Positions 1 to 5,584 of a stretch of 5,584 bases of DNA are shown piece after piece. Below the pieces are notes generated by a model. It was not told the DNA's origin, did no database searches, and saw only the letters and a list, made by a program, of their open reading frames with translations. Positions within the stretch are counted from its first letter, which is position 1; each line of letters opens with the position of its first letter. Made by a program: the position numbers and the translations under genes. Location: the NCBI GenBank assembly GCA_017458805.1, contig JAFTAC010000039.1:1-5584 (forward strand). Reading direction: 5' to 3'. The DNA comes from Victivallales bacterium. Its GTDB lineage: Bacteria; Verrucomicrobiota; Lentisphaeria; Oligosphaerales; Oligosphaeraceae.

Positions 1-11
1 CATAGCGAAAC

Positions 12-34
12 AAAAAAAAGGCAACGGAAGCCTT
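12..34 (-). terminator. Probable intrinsic terminator after the aminotransferase gene
   Basis: Read on the minus strand, AAGGC (34-30) pairs with GCCTT (22-18) around a 7-nt loop. The stem runs directly into a T tract, the complement of eight consecutive A at 12-19, two of which lie in the stem. This is the expected layout for a Rho-independent terminator reading leftward. The 5-bp stem is short, so efficiency is uncertain. It lies about 215 bases past the aminotransferase stop, leaving a long 3' untranslated segment or a separate small transcript in between. Confidence 0.55.
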
Positions 35-80
35 CTACAGCCACGCCAGCAGATGATCCCTGCACAAAGACCGTAAGTTC

Positions 81-229
81 AGAGGTAATCTCTCATCGAA
101 ATTGGCATCGATTAGACCACATTGGCGTTGGTAATGCCTCTTGCTGCAGGTTAGGGCGACTTCGAACCGTTGCCGTAGCCACTGCGATCATCTCCTGGCG
201 CATTTCGCGATAGTTTTGAAATTACCTCT
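81..229 (-). other. Imperfect long-range inverted repeat; possible structured RNA or 3' UTR
   Basis: The segment 1-250 holds no protein gene that I can support. AGAGGTAAT at 81-89 is exactly complementary to ATTACCTCT at 221-229. In a minus-strand RNA the pairing continues through one G-U pair to 12 pairs (81-92 with 218-229). The same position is a C/A mismatch in a plus-strand RNA, which mildly favours a leftward transcript. A second helix fits inside it: 95-102 with 202-211, eight pairs with a 2-nt bulge. The enclosed region could be a structured 3' UTR or small RNA ending at the terminator at 12-34. A small inverted-repeat element is the alternative, although I see no target duplication. 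I could not match it to tRNA, tmRNA, SRP RNA or 6S RNA, and no promoter is evident. Confidence 0.3.
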
Positions 230-250
230 TTATTGATGAAGATACGTGGC

Positions 251-1444
251 TTATGCCTTTGCGGCAGCGCGTTTGAATCCTTCGGCAGAGAGGTCGATGA
301 ACTTCTCATCGACGCAGAGGGCGATGCGGAAGTAGCCTGGGAAGCCGAAGCCACTGCCAGGGACGACAAGGATGCGCTCTTCGGCAAGCCTGTTGACGAA
401 GTCGATGTCGTTCATGCCATTCGGGGCCTTCGGGAAGAAGTAGAAGGTGCCAGAGGGCATGGTGAACTCGATGTTGGCGGCGGTGAGGACGGCTGCCATC
501 TTCTTGCGGCGGGAGATGTAGGCGGAGGGGTCTGCCTGGGTGCCGAGGGCGGCCAGCATGAGGCGCTGACCAAGGCATGGGGCGTTCACGAAGCCGAGGA
601 TGCGGTTGGTCATGGTGACGCCTGCCACCAGCGCGGGGCCTTCGGGCATGGCGGGATTCACGGCAATGTAGCCGACGCGTTCGCCAGCCAGCGCGAGGTT
701 CTTGGAGAAGGAGCCGACGATGACCGTGTAGGTGTAGAGCGGCATGACGGGCGGTACCACCGCGCCGTCAAAGGCGAGGAAGCGGTAGGGCTCGTCGGAG
801 ATGAGCAGGATGGGACGTCCGTACTTGGCGGTGGCCTTGTCAAGGATTTTGCCCAGGGCCTGCAGCTCGTCAGCCGTGTAGATGACGCCGCTGGGGTTGT
901 TTGGGTTGTTGATGATGACGGCGCGCGTCTTCTCGGTGATGGCGGCCTCGAAAGCCTTGAGGTCCAGGTGGAAGCCGTTTTCGGGGATGGAGGGCACCGA
1001 CTTCAGGACACCGCCGAAGTTGCTCGTGTAGAAGCCGTACTCCACGAAATAGGGGGCGGGGCAGAGCACCTCTTCGCCAGGCGTCAGGATGGCGCGGAAG
1101 AGGCAGTTGAGGCCGCCAGCGGCGCCGCAGGTGATGACCAGGTTCTCCGCCTTGAAGGCGACGCCCTGCTCTTTGGAGAGGTAGTCGGCCAGGCCCGCGC
1201 GGACATCCGCATAGCCCGCATTGGGCATGTAGCCCATGCCCGCAGGGCGGTTGACCTGCTCAGGCAGCGCGCGCAGGGCATCGACGATGGAGGCGGGCGG
1301 CACCAGGTCGGGGTTGCCGAGGCTGAAGTCGCAGACGTTGTCCGCGCCGTATTTCTTCTTCAGCTCGATGCCTGCTTCGAACATTTTGCGAATCCAGGAG
1401 GAGCTCTTCTGGAAGGATTCAATTTGCGATGAGATGATTTGCAT
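251..1444 (-). CDS. Class I/II PLP-dependent aminotransferase
   Basis: A 397-residue cytosolic fold-type I aminotransferase, the usual length for the aspartate aminotransferase superfamily. It is expected to move an amino group between an amino acid and a 2-oxo acid using pyridoxal phosphate. Visible motifs in order are SLGNPD (41-46) near the N terminus, NNPNNPSG (179-186) with the cofactor-contacting Asn183, SDEPY (216-220) with Asp217 for the pyridine nitrogen and Tyr220, and SFSKNLALAGERVGY with the Schiff-base Lys248 and phosphate-binding Arg256. Arg373 in YFRIAL is the likely substrate carboxylate-binding arginine. The start is supported by AAGGA (1455-1451) six bases upstream of the ATG. 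The N-terminal sequence resembles the aminotransferases often annotated as aspartate aminotransferase-like in clostridia. Substrate preference cannot be read from the sequence, so no gene symbol is given. It lies 196 bp downstream of metG in the same direction, without a visible terminator between. Confidence 0.93.
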   Translation of the reverse strand: MQIISSQIESFQKSSSWIRKMFEAGIELKKKYGADNVCDFSLGNPDLVPPASIVDALRALPEQVNRPAGMGYMPNAGYADVRAGLADYLSKEQGVAFKAENLVITCGAAGGLNCLFRAILTPGEEVLCPAPYFVEYGFYTSNFGGVLKSVPSIPENGFHLDLKAFEAAITEKTRAVIINNPNNPSGVIYTADELQALGKILDKATAKYGRPILLISDEPYRFLAFDGAVVPPVMPLYTYTVIVGSFSKNLALAGERVGYIAVNPAMPEGPALVAGVTMTNRILGFVNAPCLGQRLMLAALGTQADPSAYISRRKKMAAVLTAANIEFTMPSGTFYFFPKAPNGMNDIDFVNRLAEERILVVPGSGFGFPGYFRIALCVDEKFIDLSAEGFKRAAAKA

Positions 1445-1456
1445 GGTTGTTCCTTT

Positions 1457-1637
1457 TGGGGGTTATCGCCGCGCTTGCGCACGGCGCACAGGACAAGTGG
1501 CGGAGGCCGCCGCGCTGAAGCGCGCGCACAGAACAGGTGGCGGAGGCCGCCGCGCTGAAGCGCGCGCACAGAACAGGGGAGCGCACCCCCCGTCCTTTGG
1601 GAGGCTTCCGCCAGCGGAAGCCTGCGGCACAGAACAA
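1457..1637. repeat. GC-rich modular repeat cluster in the metG-aminotransferase spacer
   Basis: Two identical 40-bp units lie head to tail at 1497-1536 and 1537-1576. Each ends in GCACAGAACAG (1526-1536 and 1566-1576). A diverged unit precedes them with GCACAGGACAA at 1486-1496, keeping the 40-bp phase, and a related one follows with GCACAGAACAA at 1627-1637. On the minus strand each 40-bp unit carries two small potential hairpins, CGCGC-TTCA-GCGCG and GGCGG-CCT-CCGCC. The outer unit has a perfect 9-bp stem at 1602-1610/1615-1623. The cluster starts three bases after the metG stop and reaches almost to the ribosome-binding site of the next gene, so it fills the spacer. None of the hairpins is followed by a T run in either direction. 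It may be a REP-like dispersed element, or a leader structure or mRNA-stabilising spacer. Confidence 0.8.
1602..1623 (-). other. Perfect 9-bp hairpin just after metG
   Basis: AGGCTTCCG (1602-1610) pairs with CGGAAGCCT (1615-1623) around a 4-nt loop, starting 18 bases past the metG stop codon. The position would suit a metG terminator, but the following minus-strand bases are CCCAAAGGACGGGGGG, with no T tract. A canonical intrinsic terminator is therefore not supported. It may act as an mRNA 3'-end stabiliser or be the most diverged member of the spacer repeat family. Confidence 0.55.
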
Positions 1638-1640
1638 GCT

Positions 1641-3572
1641 TTACCCAATGGTTGCGCCTGAGGGGAGGTCGCCGTCGATGGTGACGAGGCGGAGAGTGCT
1701 GCCCGCCTTGGCGGCGAGGAGCATTCCGTTGGATTCGATTCCGCGCAGGGTGGCGGGCTTCAGGTTGGCGATGATGACGATGGTCTTGCCAATCAGATCC
1801 TCTGGCTTGTACCATTGGGCGATGCCCGAGACAATCTGGCGCTGTTCATCGCCCAGCTTCAGCTGGAGCTTGAGCAGCTTGGTTGTTTCGGGGACGGGCT
1901 CTGCGGCGACGACCTCGGCGGTCTTGAGCTGGACCTTGCCCACGTCCTCGATGGTGCAGGGGGGCATCTCGACAGGAGCCGCCTCCTTTTTCGCCTTCTT
2001 GGGGGGCGGGGGCAGAGCGTCCGCTGGGGGCTCTTCGTATTTGACCTTGACGAAGAGCGGCGGCGGGACGGTAGTCTTGGCGCCGACTGTCAGGCCGAAC
2101 CAGTTCTGGAGGCGTCCGTAGTCAGGGGCGATGGCCTCTTCGGCGATGCCCAGAGCGCGGCGGATTTCCGTCATCTTGGTGGGCATGACGGGGTAGAGGA
2201 GGCCAGAGACCAGACGGAGGCACTCCAACGAGTTGCGGATGACCAGCGCCAGCTCGTCGTTCTTGCCTTCCTTTGCAAGCACCCATGGCTTCTGGTCAGT
2301 CCAGTACTTGTTGGCCTCGCGGACGGCATTCATGATGGTCGCCAGGGCCGTGTCCAGCTTCATGTTGTCGATGTTGACAGGAGTCGTATCGACGGCCTCC
2401 TTACAGAGCTTCCGCAACGTGGCGGAGGCCTCGTCCTCGGCGATGGTGACGTCGGGGACAAAGCCGCCGTTGAAGCGGTCGAGCATTGTGAGGGCTCTGG
2501 AGACCAGGTTGCCCAGGTCGTTTGCCAGCTCTGCGTTGTAGCGGGTGTTGAAGAGCTGTTCCGTGAAGTTGGCATCCTGGCCGAGGCTCATCGCAGCGAT
2601 GAGGTAGTAGCGGAAGGCATCGACGCCGTACTTGTCAATCATGTCCATCGGGTTGATGACATTGCCCAGGGACTTGCTCATCTTCGTGTCGTTGGTGAGC
2701 CACCAGCCGTGCGCAAAGATGGTCTGGGGCAGCTCGACGCCCATCGCCATGAGCATGGTCGGCCAATAGACGGAGTGGGTTGTGAGGATGTCCTTGCCAA
2801 TCAGGTGGTAGTTGACGGGCCACCACTTCTTGAAGGTCTCGTCGTCGGAGAGATAGCCGACGGCGCTGATGTAGTTGACCAGCGCGTCGAACCAGACATA
2901 GGTGACGTAGTCCTTGTCAAAGGGCAGCTCGATGCCCCAGGAGAGGCGGCGTTTCGGGCGGGAGATGCAGAGGTCCTCCAGCTTGCCCTTGCGCAGGAAG
3001 CCGAGGGTCTCGTTGCGGAAGTGGTCGGGCTGGATGAACTTCGGGTGCTCTTCGATGTATTTGATGAGCTGCTCCTGGTAGTTGCCCATTCTGAAGTTGT
3101 AGCTGCTCTCCTCGATTTCCTCGACCATGCGTCCGCACTCGGGGCAGCGTCCTTCCTTCAAGTCCTTTTCCGTGAAGAAGCGCTCATCGCCGACGCAATA
3201 CCAACCCTTGTAGGTGGTCTTGTAGATGAGCCCCTTGTCATAGAGATCCTGGAGGGCTTTCTGGACGACGGTGATGTGGCGCTGCTGGGTGGTGCGGATG
3301 AAGTCGTCGTTGGTGATGCCAAGGCGTTCCCAGAGCTTCTGGAAGTGGACGACTGTCTGGTTGCAGTGCTCGATGGGGGTGATGTTGTGCCTTGCGGCGG
3401 CGTTCTGCACCTTCTGGCCGTGTTCGTCTGTTCCCGTGAGGAAGTGCGTGGGGATGCCCATCAGACGGTGGTAGCGTGCAAGGACGTCGGCGAGGATGGT
3501 GGTATAGGCATGCCCGATGTGGGGCTTGTCGTTCACATAGTAGATTGGTGTGGTGATATAGAACGATTTCAT
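1641..3572 (-). CDS. metG: Methionyl-tRNA synthetase with C-terminal tRNA-binding domain
   Basis: A complete 643-residue class I aminoacyl-tRNA synthetase that charges tRNA-Met with methionine using ATP, in the cytosol. The Rossmann catalytic core shows the HIGH signature (18-21), TGTDEHG (46-52), the methionine-pocket region VWFDALVNYISAVGY (226-240), GKDI (259-262) and KMSKS (297-301). The connective-peptide zinc-knuckle region (126-147) has Cys126, Cys143 and Cys146, with Asp129 where a fourth cysteine often lies. An alpha-helical anticodon-binding domain follows. A proline/lysine/alanine-rich linker (about 502-535) then leads to an OB-fold tRNA-binding domain (about 536-643) with the typical RQIVSGIA, ANLKPATLRG and SNGMLLAA segments, as in long dimeric bacterial MetRS. 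The start is supported by AGGA (3582-3579) six bases upstream of the ATG. The gene follows the terminator of the preceding unit, so it should have its own promoter, which I cannot place convincingly. I see no T-box. Confidence 0.98.
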   Translation of the reverse strand: MKSFYITTPIYYVNDKPHIGHAYTTILADVLARYHRLMGIPTHFLTGTDEHGQKVQNAAARHNITPIEHCNQTVVHFQKLWERLGITNDDFIRTTQQRHITVVQKALQDLYDKGLIYKTTYKGWYCVGDERFFTEKDLKEGRCPECGRMVEEIEESSYNFRMGNYQEQLIKYIEEHPKFIQPDHFRNETLGFLRKGKLEDLCISRPKRRLSWGIELPFDKDYVTYVWFDALVNYISAVGYLSDDETFKKWWPVNYHLIGKDILTTHSVYWPTMLMAMGVELPQTIFAHGWWLTNDTKMSKSLGNVINPMDMIDKYGVDAFRYYLIAAMSLGQDANFTEQLFNTRYNAELANDLGNLVSRALTMLDRFNGGFVPDVTIAEDEASATLRKLCKEAVDTTPVNIDNMKLDTALATIMNAVREANKYWTDQKPWVLAKEGKNDELALVIRNSLECLRLVSGLLYPVMPTKMTEIRRALGIAEEAIAPDYGRLQNWFGLTVGAKTTVPPPLFVKVKYEEPPADALPPPPKKAKKEAAPVEMPPCTIEDVGKVQLKTAEVVAAEPVPETTKLLKLQLKLGDEQRQIVSGIAQWYKPEDLIGKTIVIIANLKPATLRGIESNGMLLAAKAGSTLRLVTIDGDLPSGATIG

Positions 3573-3600
3573 AACTTTTCCTGTTGTTTGATGAATTAAG

Positions 3601-3663
3601 AATCTCTAGAAGCTCTAGAATCTCTAGAATCTCTAGAAGCTCTAGAAGCTCTAGAAGCTCTAG
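3601..3663. repeat. Tandem array of seven 9-bp CTAG-containing units in the metG leader
   Basis: Seven uninterrupted 9-bp units read AATCTCTAG or AAGCTCTAG on the plus strand, in the order T, G, T, T, G, G, G at the one variable position. Each junction forms the palindrome TCTAGA. The array ends 28 bases upstream of the metG start codon, so it probably lies in the metG 5' untranslated region or next to its promoter. GAATTAA occurs on both sides (3593-3599 and 3663-3669). The purity suggests recent slippage expansion, a protein-binding array or a dispersed repeat family. The function is unknown. Confidence 0.95.
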
Positions 3664-3676
3664 AATTAACTTTTTC

Positions 3677-3700
3677 CCCCAGGCTAATGGTAGCCTGGGG
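3677..3700 (-). promoter_or_regulatory. Perfect 10-bp hairpin in the metG upstream region
   Basis: CCCCAGGCTA (3677-3686) is the exact reverse complement of TAGCCTGGGG (3691-3700), with a 4-nt loop. On the minus strand the stem is followed by GAAAAAGTT, and on the plus strand by TATCAC, so neither direction has the T tract of an intrinsic terminator. It lies between the upstream terminator and the CTAG array, about 105 bases before the metG start. A leader RNA structure, a protein-binding palindrome or part of a repeat element are all possible. Confidence 0.5.
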
Positions 3701-3767
3701 TATCACATTCGACATAAGTGCCTTTGGTTATAAGAAACGTTATTCATAATTTCGTTGTAGTGTGCAT

Positions 3768-3806
3768 AAAAAAGGTCTTTGTCTGCCTTTAGGGCAGACA
3801 AAGACC
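3768..3806 (-). terminator. Strong intrinsic terminator of the permease operon
   Basis: On the minus strand GGTCTTTGTCTGCC (3806-3793) pairs with GGCAGACAAAGACC (3787-3774), a perfect 14-bp stem with a 5-nt loop. It is followed at once by six T (3773-3768). It begins 17 bases past the permease stop codon. There is no T run on the plus-strand side, so it acts leftward only. It separates the permease operon from metG. Confidence 0.95.
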
Positions 3807-3822
3807 AGAAAAACAGTTGCTG

Positions 3823-5226
3823 TTATTCAATAATCTGTCTGCCGACTTCCCTGTTGCCGAAGAGGAGGATGGCCAGGACCATGAGGAAGGCCACCATGAC
3901 CACGGTATAGGCTGCGCCGAAGAAGACGTAGGAGCCGGGGATGGATTTGTTGGCCGCCAGGGCGTCCGCCATCCAGAAGAGCTGCCAGTTTGGGACAACG
4001 GCGTAGATGGCGCTGGCGATGTAGCTGCCGCCATCGGGGATTGGGTGGGTGTAGGTGCCGCCAGAGGGGGTGTTGGGCGGGTTCACCGAACGTCTGAAGA
4101 CGTAGGAGGTGAAACGCGCGTCCATGCCTTTTGCACCAGCTGGCACGTCCTTGACCTCATCCTTGATGCGGGTGACGGTCCATTTGTCCTTCTGCTTCTC
4201 CTTGTCGTAGCGGGCCATGAAGACAGGCTGTTCGTCAAGGTCGGCGACATTGTCCTTCCAGCCGTTTCCGTCCTTCCAGGTGGCCTCTGGGGTGTCTCCC
4301 ATGTCCATCAGCTCGGTGGCCTTGTCGCTGTCGCTCCAGACGATGAATGCCTCGCCTGAATCGATGCGTTCGGGCCTGTTCCACTTCTGGACGCCCATTT
4401 CGGTGGGTGCAAAGGTATAGGTCGCAACCCAGAGCTGTGCTTTGCCTCGTGGAACGCTGTCCGCCCAGGGCTCGCGGGCGTGTCTGCCGACCAGGTAGTC
4501 GGACATGAGGCCGATGAGGAAGAGGACGGTGCAGATAAGCAGGTTGCTGATGAGGTTGAAGCGAGTGCTCAGGGTGGTGGCCAGGCTGGCCATGGCCCAG
4601 ACGGAGTAGAGGATCAGAACCAGCGCGGGGACGACGTGCCAGGCAAGGCCTGGCACTTCGCCTTCGTACTTGAGGAACTGGCCCACGAGTGCGACGATGG
4701 TGATGGTGATGCAGAGCATGAACACCGCCATCATCGGGAACGAGGAGCGTGTGACGTAGTTGTGGATGCCCGCGATGACCAGGCCGAGGATGATGGCCCC
4801 GAAGTACATGAAGAACAGAGGCATGTCAATGCGGAACTGGTCGCCCGCAATGCGGAGGCTGATGAGCGTGGCGACGGACGTCAGGAAGCAGAATACCGTC
4901 ACGGCGCAGACGATGCCCACGATTTTGGCGATAATGAACACGGGGCGCTGGACGGGCTTGGAGAGCAGCAGAAGCGCGGTGCCGTTGTCGATTTCGCGGG
5001 AAATCGCATAGCTGGCTATCAAGACGGCGACGCCCCAGCCGAACAGCATGGTGGTGGCCATGGCGCTATCGACGACAAGGCGTTCCTGGGCGCGGAACAC
5101 GAACATGCTGAAGACGGGGAACAGGCCAATCAGGCAGAGGGCGCTTAGCAGAACCAATAGGAAAATCGGTTCGCGCAACGCCTCCCGAAAGGTGTTTTTC
5201 GCGACTTGGTAGAGGGCTGTGAACAT
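3823..5226 (-). CDS. ABC-2 type transporter permease with large extracytoplasmic insert
   Basis: A 467-residue integral membrane protein, read as the permease subunit of an ABC exporter. The N terminus (VAKNTFREALREPIF) has the amphipathic pattern preceding TM1 in ABC-2 permeases. Hydrophobic segments lie near residues 20-44, 57-75, 96-125, 135-155, 164-184, 196-218, 226-246 and 432-457. Between TM2 and TM3, EIDNGTALLLLSKPVQR (78-94) is the characteristic ABC-2 loop, commonly followed by a Lys-Gly pair (here Lys101, Gly104). A hydrophilic stretch of about 160 residues (248-405) separates TM7 from the last helix and should be periplasmic if the N terminus is cytoplasmic. The protein ends in FGNREVGRQIIE, a tail typical of this family. 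The start overlaps the upstream stop by one base (TAATG) with no clear Shine-Dalgarno, suggesting translational coupling. No ATPase is in the window, and the substrate is unknown. Confidence 0.85.
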   Translation of the reverse strand: MFTALYQVAKNTFREALREPIFLLVLLSALCLIGLFPVFSMFVFRAQERLVVDSAMATTMLFGWGVAVLIASYAISREIDNGTALLLLSKPVQRPVFIIAKIVGIVCAVTVFCFLTSVATLISLRIAGDQFRIDMPLFFMYFGAIILGLVIAGIHNYVTRSSFPMMAVFMLCITITIVALVGQFLKYEGEVPGLAWHVVPALVLILYSVWAMASLATTLSTRFNLISNLLICTVLFLIGLMSDYLVGRHAREPWADSVPRGKAQLWVATYTFAPTEMGVQKWNRPERIDSGEAFIVWSDSDKATELMDMGDTPEATWKDGNGWKDNVADLDEQPVFMARYDKEKQKDKWTVTRIKDEVKDVPAGAKGMDARFTSYVFRRSVNPPNTPSGGTYTHPIPDGGSYIASAIYAVVPNWQLFWMADALAANKSIPGSYVFFGAAYTVVMVAFLMVLAILLFGNREVGRQIIE

Positions 5227-5584
5227 TATTTGTTAGCGGCTTTGATGTTGGAGAGGTAGTTCTCGAAGTTTGACTTCAGGTTGCCGACGCGGAGGATTTC
5301 CTCCAGAGCGGTGGCGTTCTTGCTCCAGTCGTCACTGTCAAGCGTGATGACGGAGTAGCTGGCGCGTGCCTGGTCAACGAATGAGGCGGGCACGTATTTG
5401 TCGTTTCCCAGGACGATGATTCTCTTGGGGTTGACGTGCTTGACGATTTCGATGAACTGGTCAGCGTTGTCGGTGGTGGCCTTGGCAGGGGTCGGCATGA
5501 AAAAGAGCTGGTGGCTTCTGCCGTCGATGTCAGGGGAGATGACGAGGACAGGCTGCTTGCTATAGTACTGGGCGATTTCGGCCA
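5226..5584 (-). CDS. C-terminal part of an unidentified protein, cut by the window edge (weakly CWB2-like)
   Basis: The frame is open from the right window edge to a TAA at 5228-5226, giving at least 118 residues. An internal ATG at 5498 is not the true start, because 28 further in-frame codons precede it without a stop and read as normal protein (AEIAQYYSKQPVLVISPD). The fragment shows alternating alpha/beta character: KQPVLVISP, a helix around ADQFIEIVKHV, PKRIIVLGNDKYVPASFV, then a strand SYSVITLDSDD and NATALEEIL. This order (available-resource strand, P-K-R-hydrophobic-LG, V-P, D, N-A) resembles cell-wall-binding repeat 2 modules, but the resemblance is by eye and weak. No transmembrane segment is seen in the visible part. 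Its stop overlaps the permease start by one base, so the two are probably co-translated and may work together. The identity needs the missing N-terminal half. Confidence 0.75.
   Translation of the reverse strand, partial: AEIAQYYSKQPVLVISPDIDGRSHQLFFMPTPAKATTDNADQFIEIVKHVNPKRIIVLGNDKYVPASFVDQARASYSVITLDSDDWSKNATALEEILRVGNLKSNFENYLSNIKAANK

Noticed and set aside
150..176. GGTTCGAA on the minus strand, resembling a tRNA T-loop
   Set aside because: The flanking bases do not form a proper 5-bp T stem, and I could not find matching acceptor, D and anticodon arms upstream.
151..387. Minus-strand 78-codon frame at the end of the aminotransferase gene
   Set aside because: Most of it is an out-of-frame reading of the aminotransferase 3' end, with Ser/Pro-rich low-complexity sequence and no ribosome-binding site.
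233..1432. Plus-strand open frame of 399 codons opposite the aminotransferase
   Set aside because: It is fully antisense to a gene with clear catalytic motifs, its translation is low-complexity and rich in Gly/Val/Asp/Glu, and no family is recognisable. It is a shadow of GC-rich codon use.
1360..1815. Minus-strand frames spanning the repeat-rich spacer
   Set aside because: The translations are Arg/Ala/Cys-rich products of GC-rich repeats and overlap the ends of two certain genes in other frames.
1815..3599. Plus-strand open frame of 594 codons opposite metG
   Set aside because: It is antisense to an unambiguous methionyl-tRNA synthetase, and its compositionally biased translation shows no recognisable domain.
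3601..3663. Array considered as a CRISPR
   Set aside because: The 9-bp units are contiguous with no spacers, so it is a simple tandem repeat.
3727..3755. Possible metG promoter with a TATAAC -10 element (3732-3727, minus)
   Set aside because: No -35-like hexamer lies at 16-18 bp spacing, and the region is AT-rich enough for such matches by chance. A promoter must exist between 3768 and 3572, but I cannot place it.
4480..5148. Plus-strand open frame of 222 codons rich in Glu/Asp/His/Ala
   Set aside because: It is antisense to the transmembrane part of the permease. Hydrophobic codons read in reverse give acidic, His-rich shadows, and no start signal is seen.

Overview
All supported genes in this 5.6 kb window lie on the minus strand, so transcription runs from high to low coordinates. 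The GC-rich third codon positions produce long antisense ORFs that I treat as shadows. The genes suggest an ordinary chromosomal region of a moderately GC-rich bacterium. The style of the ABC-2 permease (a long hydrophilic insert and a C-terminal NREVGRQ-type tail) and the repeat-filled intergenic spacers remind me of PVC-group bacteria (Lentisphaerae/Verrucomicrobia). That placement is an impression from pattern memory, not proven by the sequence.

Layout in transcription order. First comes the 3' part of a gene cut by the right window edge (5584 to 5226), encoding at least 118 residues with weak resemblance to cell-wall-binding repeat 2 modules. Its stop overlaps by one base the start of a complete ABC-2 type permease gene (5226 to 3823). 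A strong intrinsic terminator (3806 to 3768) closes this transcription unit. The next 195 bases form the leader of metG and hold a perfect 10-bp hairpin (3677-3700) and a tandem array of seven 9-bp CTAG-containing units (3601-3663). metG (3572 to 1641) is a full-length methionyl-tRNA synthetase with a C-terminal tRNA-binding domain. A 196-bp GC-rich spacer made largely of repeated hairpin modules separates it from a class I/II PLP-dependent aminotransferase gene (1444 to 251). The last 250 bases hold no protein gene that I can support. They hold a long-range imperfect inverted repeat (81-229), possibly a structured RNA or 3' UTR, and a plausible intrinsic terminator at 34 to 12.

Functionally, the right half is part of a membrane export or assembly operon whose ATPase is not in view. 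The left half couples a translation housekeeping gene with an amino-acid aminotransferase. No terminator is visible between metG and the aminotransferase gene, so they may be co-transcribed, but a shared pathway is not evident. I see no defence system, CRISPR array, insertion sequence, phage gene, rRNA or convincing tRNA. The unusual content is in the intergenic repeats and possible RNA structures, not in the proteins.
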